Shown: piece by piece, positions 31,744-40,700 of the stretch
Layout: every line of letters starts with the position of its first letter
Numbering within the stretch: the first letter of the stretch is position 1
NCBI RefSeq assembly: GCF_013170805.1
Contig: NZ_CP051293.1
Span: 4,842,001-4,906,000, forward strand
Length of the DNA stretch: 64,000 bases
Source of the DNA: Mesorhizobium sp. NZP2077
GTDB taxonomy: Bacteria > Pseudomonadota > Alphaproteobacteria > Rhizobiales > Rhizobiaceae
Reading direction: 5' to 3'
The notes under the pieces: generated by a model
Seen by the model: only the letters and a program-made list of their open reading frames with translations
What the model was told of the DNA's origin: nothing
The model's database searches: none
Translations under genes and position numbers: made by a program

Positions 31744-32253
31744 TTGCAACTCGAATACACCTTGGCTGATCTGACCAGGATCGTCGGCGCAAAGCGTCGG
31801 ACTATCCAGCTATGGGCAGAGGCTGGCGCCATAAAAGCCGATGACGAAACCGAGCGCGCAGGCACAGGCACTCATCGGCGGTTCAGCCGGCGGGAAGCCC
31901 TTATAGCTTGTCTTCTGAAGCCCTTTGCCGACTACCAGATGAGCATCGGCTTTCTGATCGGAATTGCCGACTCCATCCGCGACGAAGGTGCCGCAGCCTG
32001 GCGCTGGGAATTGCTTGAGAGAGCCATTCAAGATGAAAGCATGGTCTACATGCTGCTTCGGCGCTTTGGCCATGAATTCGAAATAGCCTTGATCGACGTC
32101 AATCACGTCGGCACCAGCGAGTATTTCCAGGACCGCCACGCAGATCTTGGAGCGCTGATAACGAAGGGCGGCAGTTTTGTAGCTCAAGATGTCGTGCCCA
32201 CATCGGTGCTGGTGTTTTTGGTGAACCCTTTCGTCTCGAAAATAGAGAAATAG
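31744..32253 (+). CDS. MerR-like helix-turn-helix regulator of the element
   Basis: A 169-residue protein. The N-terminus YTLADLTRIVGAKRRTIQLW, then RRFSRREALIACLL, is a winged helix-turn-helix of the MerR/excisionase superfamily, and the C-terminal 100 residues show no known effector domain. The start is TTG 31744. Because it is divergent from int and faces the palindromic operators, it probably controls the choice between integration and excision. A lambda-type CI repressor is not seen in the element, so this may be its main switch. Confidence 0.75.
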   Translation: MQLEYTLADLTRIVGAKRRTIQLWAEAGAIKADDETERAGTGTHRRFSRREALIACLLKPFADYQMSIGFLIGIADSIRDEGAAAWRWELLERAIQDESMVYMLLRRFGHEFEIALIDVNHVGTSEYFQDRHADLGALITKGGSFVAQDVVPTSVLVFLVNPFVSKIEK

Positions 32254-32290
32254 CCTCCCTTTTTTGCTATCTTAAGAACGGAGAACGTAC

Positions 32291-32488
32291 TTGATCAACG
32301 ACAACGAAGCCCAAAGCATCGACCTCGTGTGGGGTGCCGAGAACATCGGAAAAGAGATCAACCAGAAGCCTAGGCAGACATTCTACATGCTTGAGGCTGG
32401 CCTGCTGCCGGCAAAGAAGGTCGGCACCAAGTGGGTGGCCGAGCGTGGCAAGTTGCGCGCTTTCTTCATCGGCGAGGATGTAGCATGA
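32291..32488 (+). CDS. Small excisionase-like DNA-binding protein
   Basis: A 65-residue protein whose core IGKEINQKPRQTFYMLEAGLLPAKKVGTKWVAERGKL reads as a winged helix-turn-helix with a Trp-containing wing, as in many phage excisionases. The start is TTG 32291 with GGAG seven bases upstream. The repeat CGTACTTGAT overlaps the start codon, so binding of the regulator would block expression. Recombination directionality factor is the likely role. Confidence 0.6.
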   Translation: MINDNEAQSIDLVWGAENIGKEINQKPRQTFYMLEAGLLPAKKVGTKWVAERGKLRAFFIGEDVA

Positions 32489-32682
32489 CTGCCGCCCTCA
32501 CCGCGCCCGAGCACTCCCACACCGCGGCGATCGACCAGGCCGCGCAATGGTTGGCCACAACTCCACCACGGCAGCGGCCGGCGCCGCTCGTGCCAGCAAT
32601 GCGGGAAATGTTCGGGCTCTCAGCAGTTGAGGTATGCGCGGCCATTCGCGAGGCCCAACTGATCAGAGCGCGCGCCGCGTGA
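32485..32682 (+). CDS. Small hypothetical protein
   Basis: A 65-residue protein with MTAALTAPEHSHTAAIDQAA at its start and a helical C-terminus (MREMFGLSAVEVCAAIREAQ) that could be a DNA-binding helix-turn-helix. Its ATG overlaps the end of the excisionase-like gene. I do not recognise a family. Its place in a run of early genes suggests a regulatory or accessory role. Confidence 0.6.
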   Translation: MTAALTAPEHSHTAAIDQAAQWLATTPPRQRPAPLVPAMREMFGLSAVEVCAAIREAQLIRARAA

Positions 32683-32684
32683 CC

Positions 32685-33146
32685 ATGCAGCCGTCGACCT
32701 TCATCCCTGGCGCCGATGTGAAAAATCCGCGGTGGACGGGCAAGCGAAAGAAGATCCCGCGCTGCACTTCTGGCTCGATCCACATGACGTGGGGAAAGAC
32801 CATCAAGGAATGCGAGGACGCTTTCGCCGACTGGCACCATTGTGCCCTGCAGATCGTGCACGCCGAGAATGTCAGCTTTCGCCTGCTTGCCTTCGTCCGC
32901 CAGTATCTCAACATGAAGACGGGCACCATCAGTGGCACCAATCTGGAATTTGCCAAGATGGGCGGCGGCTGCTCGATCAAGACCATTTCCCGTGAGATCG
33001 GCCTCTATGAGGGGCTTGGTCTGTTCATCGGAACGCGGCGCCGGCACAAGATCCCGGGCGGCGGGATCAACGAAGTTCGGACCCTTCGCCTATCGCTACC
33101 GAAGACGTTTGCGCCAGGAATAACGATGCGGGAGGCAGACCCGTGA
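32685..33146 (+). CDS. Helix-turn-helix protein, possibly replication initiation
   Basis: A 153-residue basic protein. WTGKRKKIPRC is followed by a helical domain with an apparent recognition helix: TNLEFAKMGGGCSIKTISREIGLYEGLGLF, then a basic wing TRRRHKIPGGGINEVRTLRL. Such winged-helix proteins occur in phage and plasmid replication genes. Three 18-bp palindromes start one base after its stop codon, the usual arrangement of an iteron origin beside its initiator. ATG 32685 is used, and GTG 32679 is an alternative. The replication role is inferred from the context. Confidence 0.55.
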   Translation: MQPSTFIPGADVKNPRWTGKRKKIPRCTSGSIHMTWGKTIKECEDAFADWHHCALQIVHAENVSFRLLAFVRQYLNMKTGTISGTNLEFAKMGGGCSIKTISREIGLYEGLGLFIGTRRRHKIPGGGINEVRTLRLSLPKTFAPGITMREADP

Positions 33147-33249
33147 GGACCACAGTGGTCCCGCATGGTGGCCATGGTCTGCCGGACCACTGTGGTCCCG
33201 CGTGGACCTTGCTCGCATCCCCTCGCATGTGGGGCCACAGTGGTCCCGC
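33147..33249. repeat. Three palindromic iterons (GGACCACAGTGGTCCCGC)
   Basis: Copies at 33147-33164, 33184-33201 and 33232-33249. The first is GGACCACAGTGGTCCCGC, the second differs only in the central A to T (GGACCACTGTGGTCCCGC), the third has GGG for GGA at the left. Each is a 15-bp dyad with seven-base arms plus a CGC tail in one orientation. Spacings are 37 and 48 bases. They are either an iteron origin used by the preceding gene or operators for a dimeric regulator. Confidence 0.85.
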
Positions 33250-33279
33250 TAATACAGCCACATCTTGCTCGGGTGACGC

Positions 33280-33576
33280 ATGACGCAACTGGACCTTTTC
33301 AAGCAAGCACCGAAGGACGCGGGCCAGGTCGTGGCATTCCCAGTCGATCGCCGCGCCATGATGGTCAGGGCAACTGCGCACCAGCTCGGCACCCTCGACT
33401 ACATCGCCGGGCGCAAGTTCTGGAATGCCCATGTCAAGGCGCTGCGGACCGAGCTTCGCGCCGTCGGTATTCCATGCCGGAAAGTCGATCTGGAAATCCG
33501 TCGATATTCCGCAGCCGTTGCTCGCACCGTCAATCCTTCCCTGCTTTACCAGGGCGGACCAGACACCGCAGCTTGA
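33280..33576 (+). CDS. DUF6074-like protein
   Basis: A 98-residue protein with the DUF6074 pattern VVAFPVDRRAMMVRATAHQL near the N-terminus and a helical C-terminus with LRTELRAVGIPCRKVDLEIRR. DUF6074 proteins are small, of unknown function, and abundant in rhizobial prophage regions. It follows the iterons by 31 bases. Confidence 0.7.
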   Translation: MTQLDLFKQAPKDAGQVVAFPVDRRAMMVRATAHQLGTLDYIAGRKFWNAHVKALRTELRAVGIPCRKVDLEIRRYSAAVARTVNPSLLYQGGPDTAA

Positions 33577-33913
33577 CACTCACAGGGCCAACGAAGTTGG
33601 TCGGGGGTGTGGGGCCTCAGGCCCCGCGTCTTCCGTCAGCGCTAACGCCGCGCGCGAGGGGCCGGCTGTCAGCGCCCGCGCAACGGTGCTTCCGCTCTCG
33701 TCGCAAGTGCTTGAGCGCTTCAGGATGTCTGCGATACGCGGATTATATATCCGCTAGTCATACATCAAGTCATTGATAAATATGCGAAATATGAAACGTG
33801 TCGCGAGAATGTTGCGCCGACGCAGCATTCCATGATAGGTATGCAATCCTAGTCAGACGGTTTTTCGCAAGCATTCGTTGTAACCGCGTCGCGCTTCAAC
33901 CAGGCAGGAACCC
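33577..33913. other. Non-coding segment before the packaging genes, with a palindrome
   Basis: About 337 bases with no convincing gene. The right half is AT-rich compared with its surroundings, which fits a promoter region for the packaging module. GCGGATTATATATCCGC (33738-33754) is a palindrome with six-base arms and a TATAT centre, a candidate operator. No terminator or RNA gene is visible. Confidence 0.55.
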
Positions 33914-34537
33914 ATGCGCTCCAAAGCGATCTTGAAAACGTCTCGCTGCCAGATCTGCAAGCATCCCGAGCGGATGCGGATCGAGATGCTTCGCCTGGCC
34001 GGCATGTCGCTGGACAGCATCGCTGAGAAGTTCGCGCTTGGCTCCGGTGGCCGCGATGCGGTGTGGCGGCATTGCCGTGAGCACGTCAGCGAAGACGAAA
34101 AGGCCATGATGCTGGCCGACGTGCCGCTGCAGGAAGCCGCAGAGCGGGCCGCAGCCGAGGGCATCTCGTTGCTCGATTACCTGGCCCTGATCCGCAGCGC
34201 ATTGCTCCAGCAAGTCCGCTTGGCCGCAGCAACGAACGATCGCCACGGCTTGGCTGCTGTGTCCGGCAAGGCGCTGCTGTGCTTGCGCCAGATCGGCGAG
34301 ATCACCGGCCAGCTCAAGGGCTTCGGTCCTCGCACCATCCACAACACGCAAATCAACTTCATGGCTTCACCGGCCTTCGCTCTGGTGCAGGCCGCGCTAA
34401 TCAAGGCGCTGCAGCCGCATCCTGAGGCGATGGCCGCTGTTGTGGCTGCGCTGCAGGATCTTGAGGCTTCCACGCCAATGCCGGCGCCAGACACGCTCAC
34501 GCTGCCGCCGGAGGGCTACCATGCCCATGCAGCCTAG
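33914..34537 (+). CDS. Probable terminase small subunit
   Basis: A 207-residue protein immediately before the large terminase. The start has CQICKHPERMRIEMLRLAG and SLDSIAEKFALGSGGRDAVW, a zinc-ribbon-like Cys pair followed by a helix-turn-helix, then WRHCREH, with further Cys and His residues. Small terminase subunits recognise the cos or pac site through such a domain and oligomerise through the helical rest. Its stop lies 17 bases inside the next gene. The assignment rests on position plus the DNA-binding-like domain. Confidence 0.65.
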   Translation: MRSKAILKTSRCQICKHPERMRIEMLRLAGMSLDSIAEKFALGSGGRDAVWRHCREHVSEDEKAMMLADVPLQEAAERAAAEGISLLDYLALIRSALLQQVRLAAATNDRHGLAAVSGKALLCLRQIGEITGQLKGFGPRTIHNTQINFMASPAFALVQAALIKALQPHPEAMAAVVAALQDLEASTPMPAPDTLTLPPEGYHAHAA

Positions 34538-35852
34538 CCTCGCCAGCGCGCTTGCCAAATCGCTGGCCGAAAGCTGGCGGATGAAGGCCCGGCCTGAACA
34601 GGTCGCGCCTCATGGTGATTGGGCGGTGTGGCTCGTCATTGCCGGCAGGGGCTTTGGCAAAACGCGCTGTGGGTCTGAGTGGTCTCACGAGCAGATCGCC
34701 GCCGGTGTGTCGCGCCTCGCTCTTGTCGGGCCAACGGCGGCCGACGTTCGCGACGTCATGGTTGAGGGCGAATCCGGCATCATCGCAACCGCGCCGAGTT
34801 GGAACAGGCCCGACTATCAACCCGCGCTTCGCAGGCTCACATGGCCAAACGGTGCCGTTGCAACCTGCTACTCGGCTGACGAGCCGGAGCGACTGAGAGG
34901 ACCACAACACGAGGCGGCTTGGTGTGATGAGATCGGCGCCTGGCGCTATCCGCAAGCTTGTTGGGATCAGTTGCAATTCGGCTTGCGCCTTGGTGCGCGG
35001 CCCCGAGCGATCGCGACTACGACGCCGAAGCCGAGCAAGCTTTTGAAGGATCTCATTGCTCGGGCCGGCAAGGATGTCGTCATCACCCGAGGAAAGACCA
35101 AGGACAACGCCAGCAATCTCGCTCCTACGTTCCTGAAGGCCATAGAAGACCGCTACGGCGGCACGCGACTTGGCCGGCAGGAACTTGACGGGGAAATGCT
35201 CGAAGACGTTGCCGGCGCGTTGTGGCAACGGAGCTGGTTTGATCGCGACCGCGTGGAAAGCGCTCCGCAGTTGATGCGCGTCGTGGTCGCCGTCGACCCT
35301 GCGATCAGCAACAAAGAAGGTTCGGACGAAACCGGCATCATCGTGGCCGGCTTGGGCCAGGATGGGCGCGGCTATGTGCTCGACGATGGTTCGGGCCGCT
35401 ATGCACCCCAGGAATGGGCAACGAAGGCGGTCGACTTGTACGAAAAGCACCGCGCTGATCGTGTCGTGGCCGAGAAAAACCAGGGCGGCGACATGGTCGA
35501 AGCAACGCTTCGCATGGTCGATCCGCGCGTGCCCGTGAAGCTGGTTCATGCCAGCCGCGGCAAGGCGGTACGGGCCGAACCTGTCAGCGCGCTGTACGAG
35601 CAAGGCAAGATTTCCCACGTCGGCGCCTTCCCGGCCCTTGAAGACCAGCTTTCCAGCTTTGCCAGCGACTTCGACCGGGCGCGCGCTGGCTACTCGCCTG
35701 ACAGGCTGGACGCGCTGGTCTGGGCCTTCACCGAACTGATGGTGAAGGAGCGCCACGACATGAATCTCAGCTTCGCGGGACCGGTAATGGAAATCATCAC
35801 CCTGAACGAAGGTCCGCAATTCTACGACGGCGACTTCGAATACCGCGGCTGA
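34521..35852 (+). CDS. terL: Phage terminase large subunit
   Basis: A 443-residue packaging motor. GRGFGKTRCG (about residues 43-51) is the Walker A site. AAWCDEIGAW (Asp136-Glu137) is Walker B plus the catalytic Glu. AIATTTPKP (about 163-171) is the coupling motif. The RNase-H-like nuclease has Asp259 in VVAVDPAISNKEGSDETG, Asp269/Glu270, Glu318 in VVAEKNQGGDMV, and an Asp in SPDRLDALVWAF. ATPase and nuclease both look intact. GGAGGG seven bases upstream sets ATG 34521. The neighbouring gene downstream should be a portal but is not. Confidence 0.95.
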   Translation: MPMQPSLASALAKSLAESWRMKARPEQVAPHGDWAVWLVIAGRGFGKTRCGSEWSHEQIAAGVSRLALVGPTAADVRDVMVEGESGIIATAPSWNRPDYQPALRRLTWPNGAVATCYSADEPERLRGPQHEAAWCDEIGAWRYPQACWDQLQFGLRLGARPRAIATTTPKPSKLLKDLIARAGKDVVITRGKTKDNASNLAPTFLKAIEDRYGGTRLGRQELDGEMLEDVAGALWQRSWFDRDRVESAPQLMRVVVAVDPAISNKEGSDETGIIVAGLGQDGRGYVLDDGSGRYAPQEWATKAVDLYEKHRADRVVAEKNQGGDMVEATLRMVDPRVPVKLVHASRGKAVRAEPVSALYEQGKISHVGAFPALEDQLSSFASDFDRARAGYSPDRLDALVWAFTELMVKERHDMNLSFAGPVMEIITLNEGPQFYDGDFEYRG

Positions 35853-35867
35853 AAAAGGAGAACCCCC

Positions 35868-36818
35868 ATGCTGTCAAAGCTCAGATCTTTCATCATCGGC
35901 ACCCGCGACGGGGCCAAGGTCGCGGCTGACGAGTTCGCCACGGTCGAAGCGGCCTATGCTGAAGCCGCCCTCGAGGTCGAGGGCCTGGCCGGTAAAAAGC
36001 TCGCCCTCGACATGAAGCCCGAGGCGAAACAGCCAGGCGAAACCCGCGAAGAACACGCCAGCCGGCTGTGGGAGTTGCAGACCGAGCGCAAGGCTCTCGC
36101 CGGCAAGATCGAAGGCGCCAGCGCAGCGCTGAAGGAACTGTCGACCAAGCGCACCAAGCTCCGCAATGACCGTGAGCAGGCCCAGCGCACCGCAACGCTC
36201 GCTGAAGGCTCGCAGGACGGCGCTGAGGCGATTGCAGCGGTAAAGGCTGCAAAGGTGCTCGTCACCGATATCGAGGCGAAACGGACGGCTGCCACCCAGC
36301 ACTCGGAAGCCCTTGCCACTGAGCGAAGCGCGATCGCATTGCAGGCACATTCCGGTGATGACGCTGCCAGGCGCCGGCTCGATGAACTGCATGGCGAGAT
36401 CGGCACGCAAAATTCCGAACGTGCATCGCTCGACAGCGCCTTGGCCGAAGCCCAGCAGCGGTTGAAGGATGCCGAGGCGGTGCTCGCCGGCCAGGACAGG
36501 GCCTATCGGCAGTCTGAAGCCGCGCGCATCTCCGCGTTGCTTCTCGAACAATCGGCTATTGCCGACACGGCGCTTGCCGCGGCCGCTGCGGCCCTGCATC
36601 GGCGTCGGGATCTGGCAACCGAGCTTCGCAAGACCGGCATCATCAGTTCCAGCATGACGAACCAGTTGGGGTCGCCGATGACGATGAACCGGGCTCTTGC
36701 AGCGGCCGGTTTGGGCGATTTCGCCCGGTTCGATCGCGGTGGCCACGCCACGCCATTGGCCGACCACGACGTCAAGATCGTTGGGCGCCCGACAGGGTCT
36801 GCCCAGGCGGCGGCATAG
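35868..36818 (+). CDS. Coiled-coil protein in the portal position
   Basis: A 316-residue protein dominated by Ala-, Glu-, Lys- and Arg-rich heptad repeats from about residue 25 to 240 (for example ERKALAGKIEGASAALKELS), with a short non-helical C-terminal tail. There is no hydrophobic segment. It starts 15 bases after terL, with GGAG before the ATG, so it belongs to the packaging operon. It shows no resemblance to a portal or capsid protein. A scaffold-like or motor-adaptor role is possible; I recognise no family. Confidence 0.8.
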   Translation: MLSKLRSFIIGTRDGAKVAADEFATVEAAYAEAALEVEGLAGKKLALDMKPEAKQPGETREEHASRLWELQTERKALAGKIEGASAALKELSTKRTKLRNDREQAQRTATLAEGSQDGAEAIAAVKAAKVLVTDIEAKRTAATQHSEALATERSAIALQAHSGDDAARRRLDELHGEIGTQNSERASLDSALAEAQQRLKDAEAVLAGQDRAYRQSEAARISALLLEQSAIADTALAAAAAALHRRRDLATELRKTGIISSSMTNQLGSPMTMNRALAAAGLGDFARFDRGGHATPLADHDVKIVGRPTGSAQAAA

Positions 36819-36851
36819 AAGGTCACGAGCGCTGAAAAGGAGATCAGGGAC

Positions 36852-37325
36852 ATGACAGCTATGGATTTCAACGAGGCGTTCGCGAAACGCCGCATGCAGG
36901 AGCTTTTGAAGATCGATTCCGGCTCATCGGTCATCATGAAAAACGACACAGGAGATCGTCACATGGACTTCGACGGCAAAACAGCCGCGGAACGGAAGGT
37001 CGAGGACATCGCCAAGCGTTCGCTGGGCGCTGGGGAATACGCCACCATCGAAAAGGCGCGCGCTGCCGCCTGGTTGGCCAACCCCAAGTTGTTCGACGAG
37101 TACCGGACCGAAAGCCAATCCGAAGCCTTCCTTGCCAAGATCGCCAAGGCATCCGAGGCCAGGATCTCCAAGGGCGGTCATGCAATGAGCACGGCCGAAT
37201 CGCAGTTGGACAACTTGGCCAAAAAGCGCGTGGCAGAAACGAGCGAGCCCTACGCCAAGGCCTACACCGCCGTCCTGGATACGCCGGAAGGCCGACGGCT
37301 CTACGCCGAACACCGGGCGGCCTGA
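36852..37325 (+). CDS. Hypothetical phage-related protein
   Basis: A 157-residue, mainly helical protein, with ATIEKARAAAWLANPKLFDEY and the C-terminal YAKAYTAVLDTPEGRRLYAE. Residues up to 37 or so (MTAMDFNEAFAKRRMQELLK) could be an alternative region; ATG 36963 is an internal start (MDFDGKTAAERKVEDI). It follows the coiled-coil gene by 33 bases and has AAGGAG before ATG 36852. The family is not recognised. Its position suggests a role in particle formation. Confidence 0.65.
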   Translation: MTAMDFNEAFAKRRMQELLKIDSGSSVIMKNDTGDRHMDFDGKTAAERKVEDIAKRSLGAGEYATIEKARAAAWLANPKLFDEYRTESQSEAFLAKIAKASEARISKGGHAMSTAESQLDNLAKKRVAETSEPYAKAYTAVLDTPEGRRLYAEHRAA

Positions 37326-37383
37326 AGAACATGGTTCGCGACGCTGGGTTTTTGGTTTCTCCTTCCCTGGTGGCGCGTGTGGC

Positions 37384-37468
37384 TTGGCTTTTTCTCGCCG
37401 GGGAAGCCAACCACCCAGAAGCGGCCGGGCATCGGTGTGAAGAGAAAAGTGCTCGGCCGCTTCCACAC
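37384..37468 (+). ncRNA. Structured non-coding segment with a possible pseudoknot
   Basis: The first hairpin is TTGGCTT/AAGCCAA (37384-37390, 37404-37410). The second is GAAGCGGCCG (37418-37427) with CGGCCGCTTC (37454-37463), a perfect ten-base stem. Its loop contains GTGTG (37435-37439), which can pair with CACAC (37464-37468) right after the stem, giving an H-type pseudoknot. It lies 23 bases before a small ORF with its own AAGGTG ribosome-binding site. It could control the downstream tape measure operon or be an RNA in its own right. Confidence 0.5.
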
Positions 37469-37490
37469 TCCAATCTTGAAAAGGTGAACC

Positions 37491-37679
37491 ATGGGTAAGG
37501 GCTGGTGGAAGGCGATTCCCTGGAGGGATCGGGTCAAGCCGAATGTGATGTGCCCGCCGTTGCCGCCTCCTGGCGAGCCCATGGATGACGGGCAAATGGG
37601 AGTTCCGTACGCATGGCCGACGAAGCTGCCGCCGACGCCCGACAGCATCACGAGCACCACTCCGACCTACCCCGAGTAA
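37491..37679 (+). CDS. Small Pro-rich protein
   Basis: A 62-residue protein MGKGWWKAIPWRDRVKPNVM and onward, Pro-rich in its middle (CPPLPPPGEPM), with no membrane segment. AAAAGGTG lies seven bases before ATG 37491, a good ribosome-binding site, and the tape measure gene starts 41 bases after its stop. I do not recognise it. Small genes here in phages often encode assembly chaperones or decoration proteins, but this is only position-based. Confidence 0.55.
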   Translation: MGKGWWKAIPWRDRVKPNVMCPPLPPPGEPMDDGQMGVPYAWPTKLPPTPDSITSTTPTYPE

Positions 37680-37720
37680 CGATAAACGTCTTTCTCACTA
37701 GCAATTGAAGGCCCAACACC

Positions 37721-40700
37721 ATGTCCGATGAAGCCGGTAGCGTCGTTATCCAGATCACGGGCAACATCGCGGCCTTCGAGGCGGCGCTGGCCAAGGCCGA
37801 GCAGCGCGCCATCGCCTTCGAGGCGCGGATCAGCGCGCAGTTAAATGGGACTGGCGTATCAGCAGGGCTTGCCAAGATCGCGGCCGGCGTCGAGCAGACG
37901 AATGCATTCCTGGCCAAGCTCACCACGACCAGCACGGCTGCAAGTACGGTTCTGTCGAAAGTCGCGGCATCGACCAGGGAAACCACGGCGGCACTCGGCG
38001 GTGTCGCAACCGCAGCGAAGCTCGTTAATGCAGAAATGGGCACCCTTGGCGCTGGCAGTAATGCGGGGCTCGCCGCCGGCACGATCTCGGCGCGGGAGTT
38101 CGCTGCTGCGCTTGAGGCGACGGGCGGCAACTTGAGCAAGATCACACCACGCATGCTCGGCCTGGCTGAGGCAGAAACGGCTGTGACTGCGGCGGCCTTG
38201 GAAGCCCAGACTGCGTTCCGAGGCCTTACAGAAGCGCAGATACAGGCATTCTCCGCGCAACAGGAGGGTGCCAACTTCAATCGGGCGCTCAATGAGAGCT
38301 TCGGCCTCATCAACTCCACGACGAAATCGGCCAGGGATTCCGCTCTCGCATTCCGGGATCTGGGCCTTGCGGAATCGGAAGTCGGCGCACAGGCCAAAGT
38401 TGCTGCGACGGAAGCCGCCGGCCTTGGCGCCGGCGTCAGCCGAGAATTTTCCGTCTTGGGCAGCGAAGTGTTGCGCGGCAACTTCAGCCGCATCCCCGGC
38501 TCGCTGCTCGTCATGAATGAGCGCTTAGCCGGCACCGGCGCCAGCGTCCTGACCTTGGGCAACGGCATGAAAGCTCTCGGTGCACTGGGCAACGTGATTT
38601 TCAATCCGTTTGTGCTCGGCTTCCTGGCGATCTCCATCGGTTCCGAGGTCGCGATCAGGGCGTTCAGCGGGATCAAGGGTAGCGTTCTCGACGTCAACAC
38701 CGTGCTGGAGAACAATAAAAAGCTGATCGACGATATCGCCAAGGCGTACCCCGAGGCGGCAGTCGCGGCGAAACAGTACGAGGAACAAGCCAACCAGATT
38801 CCGAAGTCCATCGCGGCGGCCGACCTGAAAAATCAGATAGCCGATGCGAGGAAGACGCTTTCAGCCGATCTGAACACGCTGCGTATCGACCTGCATGCTC
38901 TCGGCGGTGAATTCGGCCTCACGGGCAAGGCCGGCTCTGAAGCTTTCGAGGCCCTTTCGGGCAGGGTTCACGACGGCACGATCAGCGCCCAGGCGCTCTA
39001 CAGCGAAATCGGAAGACTCGAGCTCGACCCGAAGTTGAGCGACGAGGCCCATTCATTCGCCAGATCGCTGGAGGACGCTGCGAAAAAGGCCGCCGATCTG
39101 GAGCGGTCGATCTCGGCGGACACCGGCATCACCAAGATTGTCCAGGATAACGCGAAGGCGCAGCACACGCTCTTCGAAATCTCTGCCGGCTTCAAGGATG
39201 TCAACAGCAGCGCGGGCAGCGCCGACGCCACGATCGCCAAGTTGTTCGGCACGATCAACACAGGCGGCGGCAGCGGATTCGGCGTCACCAGGTCTCTCGC
39301 CGGCCAGTTCGGAAATCAGCTAAACGGCCAGCTTCAATCGACCCTTGGTATGTTCCAGCAGGTCGACGCAGCCGTACAAGACGCCCGCCAGAACCAACTC
39401 GCCGGCATGGTGCAACTCGAGGCGCAGTTTCGGAGCACGACCACACAGGTTGACGTCCTCAAGCAGGCAATCGCGACAGCCGCGGGCAAGGACAATATCG
39501 ACGCTTTCTTCGGCGACGTTGCCAATATCAAGGACGCAAACGCCGAGATCGCCACCGCGACCACGACTGTCCAGAAACTTTTCGATGCGATGGCGACGGG
39601 CAACGCCACGGTCAATTCGGTCTTCCAGGGCCTCGATATGGTCAGGCAGACGCTGATCGGTGATGGCTTCCCCGTCGACAAGGTCAACGCATTCGTCGAC
39701 TCGCTGGTGCGGACAAATCAGCAGCTTGTCGCCGATCAAGGCGCCGCGCATCAGCTCAACGCTGCGATCCAGGCCATCCAGAACCGAACCGTCACCATCA
39801 CCGTTGTGACCCAGCAAGTCGGCTCAGGCACTAAGTCCGTCTACGACGTCGGCAGCACTGGCGGCATTGGCGTGACCCGCTACGGCGGCCAGTCCGACAT
39901 GACCCAGCAGTCCTATCAGGTTCCTGCCACGGGTGGATATGACAGCAGCATTGGCACCAGCGGCGTCAACGTCACCCGCTTTGGTGGTACACGTGCCGCG
40001 GGCGGCCCAATCGTGCCGGGGATGCCTTATCTGGTCGGGGAGCATGGTCCGGAGTTTGTCATTCCATCCGGCGCCGGCACCGTGATCCCTAATGCACAGT
40101 CAACAGCCCTAGCCAATGCGCAATCCGGCTTCACCGGACAGGTAGCCACGCGCGATCAAGACCGCATGTGGCAGCTTCAGATGAATATCGAGGCGAACAC
40201 GCGCAAGACGGCCCAACTGCTTGACGAGATCAAGACGACAAGCCTTGCCAGCAGTTCAGGGCTTTCGTCTGGTTCGTCATCGGGCTCTTCCACCGGCAAC
40301 GCCGCGACGGACACGCTTGCGAAGCAATATGCCGCTGTTCTGACCCAGATCGAAGCGAACTTCCATGCCGCCGGCATCGTCGGCGCGGGCCAGATCGGCT
40401 ATGGTTCAAACGGCCTCGCCGCCACGCCGCAGGATATCGCTTACAACATCGTCTATGGCGGCCAGAAATCGGTCGGCACACCTTCCGGGGGCGGTTCATC
40501 GTCCGGTGGCGGGTATCAGACCCTGCCGGGTGGGCAGGAATATCCAGAACTTGCGGGCCTCACGCCAAACTCTCCCGGCTATGCGGCTGCCTACAACAGC
40601 GCTCTCGCCAGACTAAACAAGTCGATCGGCTTTTCCACCGGCGGTATCGACAGCAGCGATACCCAAAAGGTCGAGTTCTTCAAGAGCCCCGGCGAGAAGG

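Noticed and set aside
33147..33249. CRISPR-like array
   Set aside because: Three short palindromic units with unequal spacers of 19 and 30 bases, no cas genes and no further repeats; iterons or operators fit better.
33165..33776. A 203-codon ORF across the iterons
   Set aside because: It runs over the repeats and the DUF6074 gene in another frame with a Pro/Arg-rich, repeat-derived translation and no ribosome-binding site.
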